A stretch of DNA of 64,000 nucleotides from Clostridiales bacterium (lineage in GTDB: Bacteria; Bacillota; Clostridia; Saccharofermentanales; Saccharofermentanaceae), in NCBI GenBank assembly GCA_017529925.1, contig JAFXMZ010000003.1, forward strand, positions 1 through 64,000, in the 5' to 3' direction. Shown one piece after another: positions 44,583-53,786 of the stretch. How positions within the stretch are numbered: the stretch's first letter is position 1; every line of letters begins with the position of its first letter. The notes beneath the pieces are model-generated. The model saw only the letters and a list, made by a program, of their open reading frames with translations. It ran no database searches and was not told the origin of the DNA. The position numbers and the translations under genes are program-made.

Positions 44583-44665
44583 ACGTCATCGTACGGCGTC
44601 ATCGTACGGCTCACTGTATGGCGTCATCGAAAAGGTGTCATCGCGAGGTGTCATCGCGAGGTGGC
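44583..44665. repeat. Short GTCATCG-based tandem repeats
   Basis: GTCATCGTACGGC occurs twice, then GTCATCGCGAGGT twice, with two more GTCATCG cores between, right after the permease stop codon. Confidence 0.6.
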
Positions 44666-44733
44666 ATATGATATATAATCATCAGTGAGGCCCGGCAGTT
44701 CAGGCCTCACATTAAGTTCAGGGGGGAACGGAA

Positions 44734-45576
44734 ATGAAAGATCATTATGTATTGGCAAATGGTGTAAAGATCCCGAGCGTGGGATTCGGTACGTGGCAGG
44801 CACCAGACGGTAATGTTGCCGTTGATGCGGTCAAGGCCGCGATCGCAACAGGGTACAGACACATCGATACTGCCCAGGCGTACGGGAACGAGGCGAGCGT
44901 CGGAAAAGCTGTTGCAGAGTGCGGGGTCCCGAGAGAGGAACTCTTCATCACTACAAAGCTGACGAACGACAATCATTCGTACGATCTTGTGATGAGCTCC
45001 TTTGAAGAGTCGCTCGCGGATCTGGGGCTTGACTATGTCGACATGTTCCTTATCCACTGGCCGAGTCCGAAGCCGATCCGCGACCACTGGGAAGAGGCGA
45101 ATGCCGAAACATGGCGCGCGATGGAGGAGCTTTACGATCAGGGAAAGATCAGGGCTCTGGGCGTCAGCAATTTCATGCCGCACCACATCAGGGCGCTCCT
45201 CAAGACGTGCGGGGTGAAGCCGGTCGTCGATCAGATCAGGCTGTGTCCCGGAGATGCACAGGATGAGGTCGTTTCATACCTTCGAAGCGAGGGGATACTC
45301 GCCGAGGCTTACAGCCCTCTTGGAACAGGGAAGATCTTCGATGTCCCGGAGATAAAGGCCCTGTCCGAAAAGTACGGGAAGAGCGTTGCCCGGATCTGCA
45401 TAAGGTGGAGCCTTCAGATGGGATTCCTGCCGCTCCCGAAGTCAGTGACGCCTTCGCGCATCGAGGAGAATCTTAAGGTATTTGATTTTGAACTGGATGA
45501 GGATGATATGGCCCTGATCGCATCGCTCAAGGGATGCGCAGGGACCGCGCCCGATCCGGATAATATGCCGTGGTAA
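44734..45576 (+). CDS. Aldo/keto reductase
   Basis: 280 residues. The AKR tetrad is in place: Asp in YRHIDTAQAY, Tyr of AQAYGNE, Lys in ITTKLTN, His in LIHWPSP. The C-terminal PKSVTPSRIEENLKVFDF is the NADPH-binding signature. The length fits prokaryotic AKR5-type 2,5-diketogluconate or xylose-reductase-like enzymes; the substrate is open. GGGG sits upstream of the ATG. It is probably monocistronic. Confidence 0.92.
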   Translation: MKDHYVLANGVKIPSVGFGTWQAPDGNVAVDAVKAAIATGYRHIDTAQAYGNEASVGKAVAECGVPREELFITTKLTNDNHSYDLVMSSFEESLADLGLDYVDMFLIHWPSPKPIRDHWEEANAETWRAMEELYDQGKIRALGVSNFMPHHIRALLKTCGVKPVVDQIRLCPGDAQDEVVSYLRSEGILAEAYSPLGTGKIFDVPEIKALSEKYGKSVARICIRWSLQMGFLPLPKSVTPSRIEENLKVFDFELDEDDMALIASLKGCAGTAPDPDNMPW

Positions 45577-45611
45577 CGGGCAGGACGAGTCTCGTATTTC
45601 AGATCAGCTTT

Positions 45612-45863
45612 AAAGTTGGCAAAAACTTGGCTTTTAGAGGTCGGTTTTGCCAACTTTTTGCCAACTCTAAAACAATATTGATGCCTGGTGAACAGGATCG
45701 TTATCAGTGGTGCAGGGCAGTAACTCAGACATCAGGCTATCTTAGATGTGGCAAAAATGTGGGTTTTTAACCCTCATTTACCCACACTTTTATCCACATT
45801 ATGCGGAAGTTGGCTAAATATGTGGGAAAAGCAGGCCAAATTACCCACATTTTTCCCACATCT
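45612..45863. repeat. Mixed hairpin repeats (GTTGGCAAA and ATGTGGG words)
   Basis: AAAGTTGGCAAAA (45612) pairs with TTTTGCCAACTTT (45645), and a second TTTTTGCCAAC follows. Then GATGTGGCAAAAATGTGGG, ACCCACACTTTTATCCACAT, TATGTGGGAAAA and TTACCCACATTTTTCCCACA alternate in orientation. The pattern is like the other arrays but less regular. Confidence 0.6.
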
Positions 45864-45913
45864 CAAAAAAAACTGACTGTTGCGTGTGCGATCGACGCGC
45901 AGGAGGAACTGCG

Positions 45914-46567
45914 TCACTCCTTAGCCGCGAGCTTGATCTTGTGCTTGAAGTAAAGTCCCTGGAAGCGCTTCGTGAGCCTTGCGATGGCGGGGCCGCTGAC
46001 GGGGATGGCGACGAAAGTGAACCAGCCGAGCTTGCCGCCGAGGATGAATCCGATAACACCGAGGGACAGGTCGAAGATGAACTTGACGATGCCCATCTTT
46101 TTGCGGGTGATGTCAGTGAGCCAGAGCACGACGCCGGTGAATGCATCGACGCCGATGTCGATGGCGATGTAGACAGACAGTCCGACGATAAGAAGCGCCA
46201 GACCGAGGAATGCGACGGCAGAGCGCGCGATCAGACCGTCTCCCGGAACGAGCCATTCCATGAGGAGCGTGCCCCAGTTGGCGAATGCGCCGTAGACGAC
46301 GATATAGATGATGGAACCGAAGCTGACATATTTGCGCGCGGCAAACCACAGGAAGACAGAGAGCGCGAAGCATACGATGTAGGATGCGGTGCCGATCTGG
46401 TCCTGCGACAGCGAAAGTGTATTTCTTATGCCGTCATAGAAGATGCCGACGGCGTCCATTCCCTGTGAGCCGTGATTCATAAAGCCCTGCCCGAGTCCGC
46501 AGAGGACCGCGCCGGTGACGGCGAGCATCGTGTCGTCCAGGGACGGAAGCTTAAGGTTGGCTTTCAT
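45914..46567 (-). CDS. YczE/YitT-like integral membrane protein
   Basis: 217 residues from the ATG at 46567. About five TM helices with GAVLCGLGQGFMNHG, GSIIYIVVYGAFANWG and DIGVDAFTGVVLWLTD, the Gly/Asp pattern of the YczE/YyaS/YitT family. These are conserved Firmicutes membrane proteins of unknown transport or sensing function. The ribosome binding site is weak. It is divergent from the isomerase gene. Confidence 0.75.
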   Translation of the reverse strand: MKANLKLPSLDDTMLAVTGAVLCGLGQGFMNHGSQGMDAVGIFYDGIRNTLSLSQDQIGTASYIVCFALSVFLWFAARKYVSFGSIIYIVVYGAFANWGTLLMEWLVPGDGLIARSAVAFLGLALLIVGLSVYIAIDIGVDAFTGVVLWLTDITRKKMGIVKFIFDLSLGVIGFILGGKLGWFTFVAIPVSGPAIARLTKRFQGLYFKHKIKLAAKE

Positions 46568-46841
46568 GTCAGGTCTCTTTTCCGGGCCGGCGCGGGCAGT
46601 CGCAGAGAGGTGTCCGGCGCGGCGCCTTTTCGAAATGATATTTCTTAAAATATTATACAACTTTCGTAGATTCTTAAACTATAATTCCGGCGCGGCGACA
46701 AATATAATAAAAGAGTGAAGAGATGCGGCCCTGAGGCATTTGCGACGCGCATTCGAGACGTGTTCGCAAACTATGTTCGCGAAGTGAGTTCGCAGCAGGC
46801 GTCCGGGGCGGTCACATAATAAACGCGAGGAGGAATAGCGC

Positions 46842-48347
46842 ATGGCAGGATTGGCAAAGGTTTTTTCGGAGAATATGCCTGAGATTAAGATCGGTATCGT
46901 GGCGGTCAGCAGAGACTGTTTCCCCATGAGCCTGTCCGAGAGCAGGAGGGCGGCGCTGGTCGCTAAATACCAGGAGAAGTACGGAGACATCTATGAGTGC
47001 AAGGTCACGGTCGAGAATGAGATCGACATGCAGAAGGCGCTCGAGGATGTCAACGCGGCAGGATGCGATGCGCTCGTCGTATATCTCGGCAACTTCGGTC
47101 CCGAGACACCCGAGACGCTGCTCATCAAGTATTTCGACGGACCTTCGATGGTCATCGCAGCGGCTGAGGAGGCAGGCGACAAGCTCCTCGACGACAGGGG
47201 CGACGCATATTGCGGAATGCTCAATGCGAGCTACAACCTGAAGCTGCGCAACCTCAAGGCATACATCCCCGAGTATCCGGTCGGAGACGCTGACGACTGT
47301 GCCGACATGATCGCCGATTTCCATACCATCGCGAAAACAGTCTGTGCCGTCCGTAACCTGAAGATCATCGGTTTCGGACCGAGGCCCCAGGACTTCCTCG
47401 CATGTAATGCTCCCATCAGGCAGCTCTACAACATCGGCGTCGAGATCGAGGAGAACTCTGAGCTCGATCTGTTCGAGGCATTCAACAAACACAATGGTGA
47501 CGAGAGGATCCCTTCAGTCGTAGACGATATGGCAAAGGAACTCGGCGGCGGCAACAAGAAGCCCGAGATCCTGAGCAAGCTCGCACAGTATGAGCTGACT
47601 CTCCTCGACTGGATAAGAGACCACAAGGGCTCGAGGAAATATGTTACCATCGCAGGCAAGTGCTGGCCCGCATTCCAGACGCAGTTCGGTTTCGTTCCCT
47701 GCTTCGTCAACAGCCGCCTTGCAAAGAGGGGCATTCCCGTAGCATGTGAAGTCGATATCTACGGCGCACTTTCCGAGTACATCGGCTCCGTCATCAGCAA
47801 TGACGCTGTCACGCTCCTCGACATCAACAACTCCGTCCCGAAGGATATGTACAACGACGAGATCAAGGGCAAGTTCGACTACGACTACAAGCTCACCGAC
47901 ACATTCATGGGCTTCCACTGCGGCAACACTGCATCGAGCAAGCTCGCGTTCTGTGAGATGAAGTACCAGAAGATCATGGCCCGCTCGCTTCCGAAGGAAG
48001 TCACCAACGGCACGCTCGAGGGCGACATCGCACCCGGCAAGGTCACGGTCTACAGGATCCAGTCGACATCCGACGCGAAGCTCCGCGCCTACATCGCACA
48101 GGGCGAGGTACTCCCCGTCAAGACAAGATCGTTCGGTTCGATCGGTGTCTTCGGCATTCCCGAGATGGGCAGGTTCTACAGGCACGTTCTCGTCGAAAAG
48201 AACTATCCCCACCACGCGGCGATCGCATTCGGACACTGCGGCAAGCTCATGTACGAAGTACTGAAATTCCTCGGCCTCGAAGTCGACGAGATCGACTACA
48301 ACAGGCCTGCGGCAGTCCTCTATAAGACAGAGAATCCGTTCGTCTGA
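46842..48347 (+). CDS. L-fucose/L-arabinose-isomerase-family sugar isomerase
   Basis: 501 residues. The fold and metal ligands follow the FucI/AraA family: CEVDIYGAL (Glu), LLDINN (Asp) and FHCGN (His). The C-terminal region ends with HHAAIAFGHCG. It is shorter than E. coli FucI (591) and belongs to the uncharacterised FucI-like clade. A terminator separates it from xylB, but both lie on the same strand. Together they suggest aldose-to-ketose isomerisation followed by phosphorylation. AGGAGGA precedes the ATG. Confidence 0.82.
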   Translation: MAGLAKVFSENMPEIKIGIVAVSRDCFPMSLSESRRAALVAKYQEKYGDIYECKVTVENEIDMQKALEDVNAAGCDALVVYLGNFGPETPETLLIKYFDGPSMVIAAAEEAGDKLLDDRGDAYCGMLNASYNLKLRNLKAYIPEYPVGDADDCADMIADFHTIAKTVCAVRNLKIIGFGPRPQDFLACNAPIRQLYNIGVEIEENSELDLFEAFNKHNGDERIPSVVDDMAKELGGGNKKPEILSKLAQYELTLLDWIRDHKGSRKYVTIAGKCWPAFQTQFGFVPCFVNSRLAKRGIPVACEVDIYGALSEYIGSVISNDAVTLLDINNSVPKDMYNDEIKGKFDYDYKLTDTFMGFHCGNTASSKLAFCEMKYQKIMARSLPKEVTNGTLEGDIAPGKVTVYRIQSTSDAKLRAYIAQGEVLPVKTRSFGSIGVFGIPEMGRFYRHVLVEKNYPHHAAIAFGHCGKLMYEVLKFLGLEVDEIDYNRPAAVLYKTENPFV

Positions 48348-48366
48348 TCAAAGATGATAAGCATTG

Positions 48367-48400
48367 GTGCCGGCTCACTAAGTTGAGCCGGCACTTTTTT
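48367..48400 (+). terminator. Intrinsic terminator after the isomerase
   Basis: GTGCCGGCTCA and TGAGCCGGCAC form an 11-bp stem with a six-nt loop, followed by TTTTTT. Confidence 0.92.
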
Positions 48401-48466
48401 CTTTTGTTCCCCCGGAAGCTCCTTATCGGGGGAGCGAATGGAGTTCTTGCAATAATTCCCTCAAAC

Positions 48467-48494
48467 GTTCCTTTTTGAGCTTCAAAAAAGGAAC
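48467..48494. repeat. GTTCC hairpin in the xylB leader
   Basis: GTTCCTTTTTGA pairs with TCAAAAAAGGAAC (one bulged A); AAAAAAGGAAC then repeats. The word resembles the AGGGAACTTT hairpins at 36204. Confidence 0.5.
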
Positions 48495-48640
48495 AAAAAA
48501 GGAACTCTTCCCTTAGACGGCTGCCGTCACTTACAAAAGAAGGGTAAAATAATGAAGAAGGATCCCCGGCGGCGACTGACAAAGAAGCGGCTGCGGAAAG
48601 AATAATAACATCCACGGACAAAAGATAAAGGGGAACAGAT

Positions 48641-50101
48641 ATGTATATAGGTATCGATCTGGGCACCAGCGGAGTCAAGCTCCTTCTCATGTCGGAAGAC
48701 GGGAAGATCATCAATAAGGTCACAAAGCACTACGGGATCAGTTACCCGGGCCCGCTCATGTCAGAGCAGGATCCTCACGACTGGTTCGATCAGACGATAG
48801 CCGGCATTAAGGAACTCCTCAATGGATCCGATGCGAAGAAGGTAAGAGCGATCGGTGCCGGCGGTCAGATGCACGGGCTCGTGATGCTCGATAACATCGA
48901 CGAAGTGATCCGCCCCGCGATCCTCTGGAACGACGGGAGAACGATAGCCGAGACAGATTACCTGAACAATAAAACAGGCAAGGACAAGCTCGCCTCGTGG
49001 ACGGGCAATATCGCCTTTGCGGGTTTTACCGCTCCCAAGATACTCTGGGTGAAGGAACATGAGCCTGAGAACTTCAAAAGGGCAGTGAAGATAATGCTCC
49101 CTAAGGACTATCTGGTCTACCGCCTGACAGGGGCGTTCACGACAGACTATTCCGATGCGTCGGGCATGCTCCTTCTCGATGTGAAAAACAGGAAATGGTC
49201 AGAAGACATGCTCGGGATCTGCGGTGTCAATGAAGACATGCTGCCAGCGCTTCATGAGAGCAGCGACATAGCAGGAACAGTGAAGAAGGATATCGCGGAA
49301 GAACTGGGGCTTTCCAACGATGTCATAGTCTGCGCCGGCGCAGGCGACAATGCCGCGGCAGCGATAGGCACAGGCACTGTCGGCGACGGCAGATGCAACA
49401 TCTCCCTGGGCACTTCAGGCACGATCTTTATCTCGAGCACGGATTATACAGGTTTAAAGAATAATGCGATCCACTCTTTCGCACACGCAGACGGCGGATG
49501 GCACGTCATGGGCTGCATGCTCTCCGCGGCCTCCTGCAACAGCTGGTGGATGGACGGGATCCTCGGCGACAGCGACTACTCGGCCGCGCAGTCAAAGATC
49601 ACATCCCTCGGCACCAACAGGGTATTCTTCCTTCCATATCTCCTCGGCGAAAGGAGTCCTCACAATGACCCGGAAGTCCGCTCGATGTTCATCGGCATGA
49701 GCCCTGACACGACACGCGAAGACATGACGCAGGCAGTCCTCGAAGGCGTTGCCTACGGCATGAGGGACAGCCTGGAGATCATCCGCGCGGCGGGGATCAG
49801 CGTCACTGAAACGACCATCTGCGGCGGCGGAGCAAAGAGCCCTCTGTGGAGGCGGATAATATCCGATGTAATGAACATAACGGTAAAGGTTCCCTCAAAC
49901 GACGAAGGCCCTGCACTTGGCGGAGCGATCCTCGCCGCTGTCGCTGACGGCAGATATAAAGACGTGATCGAAGCATCACGCACACTCGTATCTTACAGGG
50001 ATGAACTGACGATAGAACCTGACCCCGAGACATCAGCACGCTACAACACAGGCTACAGATTCTTCAGGAAACTCTACCCGTCCATAAAGGATCTGTTCTG
50101 A
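48641..50101 (+). CDS. xylB: Xylulokinase
   Basis: 486 residues of the FGGY kinase family. YIGIDLGTSGVKLLLM (phosphate 1), GAGGQMHGLVMLD (typical of XylB), LWNDGRT, LPKDYLVYRLTG (FGGY signature 1) and GGGAKSPLWRRIISDVMN (signature 2) are all present. It phosphorylates D-xylulose to D-xylulose 5-phosphate for the pentose-phosphate or phosphoketolase route. GGGG lies upstream of the ATG. Its last eight codons and stop are repeated 66 nt downstream. Confidence 0.93.
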   Translation: MYIGIDLGTSGVKLLLMSEDGKIINKVTKHYGISYPGPLMSEQDPHDWFDQTIAGIKELLNGSDAKKVRAIGAGGQMHGLVMLDNIDEVIRPAILWNDGRTIAETDYLNNKTGKDKLASWTGNIAFAGFTAPKILWVKEHEPENFKRAVKIMLPKDYLVYRLTGAFTTDYSDASGMLLLDVKNRKWSEDMLGICGVNEDMLPALHESSDIAGTVKKDIAEELGLSNDVIVCAGAGDNAAAAIGTGTVGDGRCNISLGTSGTIFISSTDYTGLKNNAIHSFAHADGGWHVMGCMLSAASCNSWWMDGILGDSDYSAAQSKITSLGTNRVFFLPYLLGERSPHNDPEVRSMFIGMSPDTTREDMTQAVLEGVAYGMRDSLEIIRAAGISVTETTICGGGAKSPLWRRIISDVMNITVKVPSNDEGPALGGAILAAVADGRYKDVIEASRTLVSYRDELTIEPDPETSARYNTGYRFFRKLYPSIKDLF

Positions 50102-50167
50102 CAGGAGCCGGGACCCCTGATAGGAGAATATATAAAGTGCGGCCCGTCCATAAAGGATCTTTTCTGA
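50077..50167. repeat. Repeat of the xylB 3' end
   Basis: A 25-bp stretch (50077-50101; begins CCCGTCCATAAAGG, ends TTCTGA with the stop) recurs at 50143-50167 with a single mismatch. GACAGGAG and CTCCTGTC follow the two copies as an inverted pair. Confidence 0.85.
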
Positions 50168-50243
50168 TCTCCTGTCTTCTCCTTGTGCTACAATAGACCA
50201 TAAATATGTCTACCAGGACGGGGAGTATCAAGGGAGTATCACT

Positions 50244-50636
50244 ATGCGTCAGATCTTAAGAAGAACAGCAGCGGCATTCATATGTCTTATCTTCATCCTC
50301 GGCTTCGCCTCCTGCTCAAATGAGCCGGAGAATAAGCCCATCACGTCGACTTGGAAATATCAGAGCGTTACAGATCCGAACGGTAAGATCGAAGGGACAA
50401 CATCTTTAGATGATCCCGACAAGCTGCCGAAGTTTATCTCCGAGGACGGCGAGACGTTTTGGATGACGATAACGGGTGCAAATGGATACAGAGGCACCAT
50501 AGAAGAGATCGGCGACGGCCATTACAGACTCCATCACAAAGGCAGTGACAAAACAGTAGAAGTGAAGATCGACGGCGATATAATGGAACTCGGTTTTCCG
50601 AACGGTTCGATCCTGACATTCAAGGCAGTCGACTGA
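50244..50636 (+). CDS. Small lipoprotein
   Basis: 130 residues. Basic N-terminus, hydrophobic helix and lipobox GFASC. The mature domain of about 105 residues contains STWKYQSVTDPNG and FWMTITGANGYRGTIEEIGDGHYRLHHKG. This is a lipocalin-like small beta-barrel pattern (compare DUF5004/DUF4923 proteins), tentative. GGGAG lies 7-10 nt upstream. Confidence 0.7.
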   Translation: MRQILRRTAAAFICLIFILGFASCSNEPENKPITSTWKYQSVTDPNGKIEGTTSLDDPDKLPKFISEDGETFWMTITGANGYRGTIEEIGDGHYRLHHKGSDKTVEVKIDGDIMELGFPNGSILTFKAVD

Positions 50637-50681
50637 TACCTCCGTTTGCCTCATCGAAAAGGTCACTATCCATCATCATTA

Positions 50682-52421
50682 TTAGGACGATCCGGATGAC
50701 TCCTTGATCAGCTTCTTATGGTCATACATCCTCGAGTCGGCCAGTTTCTCGGATTCGCTTACAGTATTCAGACCATTCTCATAAGAAGCGGTACCGCAAG
50801 CGATCCTCAAAGGAACCGGAGGCTTCTCCTCGCGGTTATATCTCTCGATCTGCGCAGTCATCTCAGAGACTGCCTCTATCACCTTGGAGTGATGGCCTTC
50901 ACCCTTGATGATGGTGAAGAACTCGTCACCGCCGATCCTGAAACACTGTCCGTACTTGCCGAAGCTTGAAGCGATAATGTCGGCAGCAGACCTGATGTGG
51001 CGGTCGCCTTCGCTGTGTCCGTACTGGTCATTGACGAGCTTAAGGTCATTGATATCGAGGAGCGTAAATGAAGCAACAGATCCCTCATCACTCTCCATCT
51101 CTTTCTCGGCCTCATCGAAAGCGAGTCTGTTAGCAAGTCCCGTCAGTCCGTCGACACGCGCCAGGCGGTACATCGCATCAGCCTCGACATTCTTTTTGTT
51201 GATCGCGATTATGTTGTTTGTCTCATAGATTATGAGCATGAACGTGAATACACCGAGACCGTAGATGACAGTCTGTACCGTGTAGTTCTCCTTATGAAAA
51301 TAGTAGAGGAACGTATCCATGAGGCCGGTAACCATGAGGATAAGGAATGCGATTATCAGCGACAGATGCCTTCTCAGGTTCACTTCCTTTTTGTGCCTCG
51401 ATGATATGAAGGCTGCAATGAGCAGGATCATGGAGATCAGGATGAGCACCAGCATCGGTATCAGCAGAACGCTGTAATCACGATAGCCCGTAAACATAAA
51501 GACCCAGATGAGGATGAACATGATAAAGGATGTGCCGCAGATGACCGGCGCAGATCTCTTCTCGAGCGAATCCGAGTACGCCTTGGCGAAAAGCGTGACC
51601 GGGATCGGGATCAGTGCCAGCGTGATAAACTCCGTGAGCCTCGGCATCGCCGAATCCATGAACAGCAGCTGCCAGATCTTCGTACTCGACATCAGGAAGC
51701 ACGCGACCAGTATCGATAGCGTGCCCAGCGATACCGTCTCGATCATGCCGTTGCGCCTTGTATGGAAGATGAGGCCCATGATAATGATGATGATGCCGAT
51801 TATACATGTCGAAAAGCACAGCGCGAACTCGAAGATGCCTGCGCCTACGCCGCTCCTCATATAGTCATTGCCTTCGGTCATGCGCGCATTCCTGAAGTTG
51901 GAGCGGTTATTCTCCGCAAGGGCTTCATACTCGATCCTCAGATGCCCGGTGCCCTTGAAGTAGGGGATATTGACAAAGTGTGTATAGTCACCGTAGTACT
52001 TTCCGTAATATGCGGGAATGTCAGGCGAGAATTCATATATCATCTGATCGTCGAGATATACCCTGAACAGAAGGTAGCTCGTCTCAAAACAGAAGTCCTT
52101 TCCGGCCGTAAATACCGAAGTGATATCTCTTTTGATCGTGCCCTTCCCGTCGGTGAACAACAGTTTCGTCAGATCGGCTTCGGAGCCGTCTTCGTATTTC
52201 CATCCGATATTCGCATTAACGTCGAAGGATGTGAGGTTCCCGCCGTTGATCTTTACAAAAGGGAGGATCATCAGGACCGCAAAACAGATAAGCACTATCA
52301 CCAGAGTGATGATGGTGTAGACGCGTTCACGGAGCGTTGCCCGTCTTGATTCTTCCGGCCGTTTAATCTCTTCTGAGACCGCCAAGGAACATGAACCTCT
52401 CTTCTTCCGAGTATCTGACAT
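50682..52421 (-). CDS. Membrane diguanylate cyclase (7TM-GGDEF)
   Basis: 579 residues. One TM helix (about 32-55), an extracytoplasmic beta-rich domain (60-190, like 7TMR-DISM extracellular domains), then about seven TM helices (195-400) and a C-terminal GGDEF domain. The active site reads RIGGDEFF (about residues 495-502), with DGLTGLANR and NDLKLVNDQYGH intact, so c-di-GMP synthesis is expected. No RxxD inhibitory site is obvious. It is monocistronic, with a weak ribosome binding site. Confidence 0.9.
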   Translation of the reverse strand: MSDTRKKRGSCSLAVSEEIKRPEESRRATLRERVYTIITLVIVLICFAVLMILPFVKINGGNLTSFDVNANIGWKYEDGSEADLTKLLFTDGKGTIKRDITSVFTAGKDFCFETSYLLFRVYLDDQMIYEFSPDIPAYYGKYYGDYTHFVNIPYFKGTGHLRIEYEALAENNRSNFRNARMTEGNDYMRSGVGAGIFEFALCFSTCIIGIIIIIMGLIFHTRRNGMIETVSLGTLSILVACFLMSSTKIWQLLFMDSAMPRLTEFITLALIPIPVTLFAKAYSDSLEKRSAPVICGTSFIMFILIWVFMFTGYRDYSVLLIPMLVLILISMILLIAAFISSRHKKEVNLRRHLSLIIAFLILMVTGLMDTFLYYFHKENYTVQTVIYGLGVFTFMLIIYETNNIIAINKKNVEADAMYRLARVDGLTGLANRLAFDEAEKEMESDEGSVASFTLLDINDLKLVNDQYGHSEGDRHIRSAADIIASSFGKYGQCFRIGGDEFFTIIKGEGHHSKVIEAVSEMTAQIERYNREEKPPVPLRIACGTASYENGLNTVSESEKLADSRMYDHKKLIKESSGSS

Positions 52422-52616
52422 CCTTATTCAAATAAGGACTTTACCACAGCGATTATAGCACGCGTAAAAACTGTAAAATACAGATATATGATGAATAAAC
52501 AGTGAAATTTTGTGAACTTACGGATATGCCACAAATGAATGTTTACGTATCGGGACAAAGCTTTTATAATAACCGTGTGAAATAAGAAGACAGCCGAAAG
52601 GATCAAAGGAAGAGAC

Positions 52617-53765
52617 GTGGACAGGATCAGGAAATATGCCGCAAACAGATGGGGAGCCTACTCGATAGCGGCTCTTACAGGCGTCGTTGCATATCTTGCC
52701 ATAACGAATATGCCCGGCATCTTCGCGTGGATCGCGTCGATCCTGAACCTCCTTTCGCCGATCATCATCGGTATCGTCATAGCATATGTCATCAACCTGA
52801 TAGTCGTCTTCTTCGAGAACAGGGTCTTCAGGAAGTGGAAGAACAACACCATGAGATCGATCGTATCCGTGGGCGTTTCTTTCATCATAGTGATCATCTT
52901 CATACTGCTCTTCCTGTGGTTCCTCCTGCCGAAGCTCATCGAAAGTGTTTCGGAATTTGTAGTCAATGCCAAGAATTACAATTCCATAATCAAGACGAAC
53001 CTTACGAGGCTCGATGAATATGCCTCCAACTACGGCATCAAGCTCAAGGCCGCCACATGGGCCGACAGCATCTACAGCGAAGTCGAGAAGAGCGTCACGA
53101 CAGTCACGATGAACCTAAAGAATGCCCTTGATACTGTTATGACAGTATGGAGTGTCATCCTCAACATATTCATAGGCATAATACTCGCTGTATACTTCCT
53201 TCTCGGCAAGAAGAAGCTCTTCATGGGCGTAGACAAGTTCAGGCGTTCTCTCCTTACCGAAGAACAGTATGCGAGACATACGGATTTCCTGAGAAGAAGC
53301 TCGGAGATCTTCTCCAAGTATATTTCCTACACGCTCCTCGAAGCTCTGGGTGTTGGACTTATCAATGCACTCTTCATGCTCACCATGGATCTCCCGAACG
53401 TAGCCCTCATCTCGGTCGTCGTCGGCGTCACGAACATCCTGCCGACATTCGGTCCCATCATCGGCTGCTTCATCGGTGCATTCATACTGCTCCTCGATAA
53501 GCCCGTCTATGCTCTGATATTCATCATCTTTACGCTGATCCTTCAGACTATCGACGGTTATGTCGTCAAGCCGCACCTCTTCGGCAACCTGCTCGGTATC
53601 TCATCGGCCGTATCGCTCATGTCCATCATCATCGGCGGAAAGCTCTTCGGTTCGATCGGAATCCTTCTTGCGATCCCGTTCACCGCAGTCCTCGCGATCA
53701 TCTATCACGAGACATTCATCCCCTGGCTTGAGCGCAGGAAGACCATCAAGAAAGACGCAGTCTGA
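52617..53765 (+). CDS. AI-2E family transporter-like membrane protein
   Basis: 382 residues starting with GTG (AAGGAAGAG upstream; TATAAT near 52567). Eight or so TM helices and the family's DxxLPxxGxxxG-like segment (GVTNILPTFGPIIGCFIGAF), plus GKLFGSIGILLAIPFTAVLAII. The family was named for the E. coli protein TqsA but many members are Na+/H+ exchangers or unknown exporters. Its end converges with the phosphoesterase gene. Confidence 0.88.
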   Translation: MDRIRKYAANRWGAYSIAALTGVVAYLAITNMPGIFAWIASILNLLSPIIIGIVIAYVINLIVVFFENRVFRKWKNNTMRSIVSVGVSFIIVIIFILLFLWFLLPKLIESVSEFVVNAKNYNSIIKTNLTRLDEYASNYGIKLKAATWADSIYSEVEKSVTTVTMNLKNALDTVMTVWSVILNIFIGIILAVYFLLGKKKLFMGVDKFRRSLLTEEQYARHTDFLRRSSEIFSKYISYTLLEALGVGLINALFMLTMDLPNVALISVVVGVTNILPTFGPIIGCFIGAFILLLDKPVYALIFIIFTLILQTIDGYVVKPHLFGNLLGISSAVSLMSIIIGGKLFGSIGILLAIPFTAVLAIIYHETFIPWLERRKTIKKDAV

Positions 53766-53786
53766 CACCGCGCCCGGCAGCTGGCT

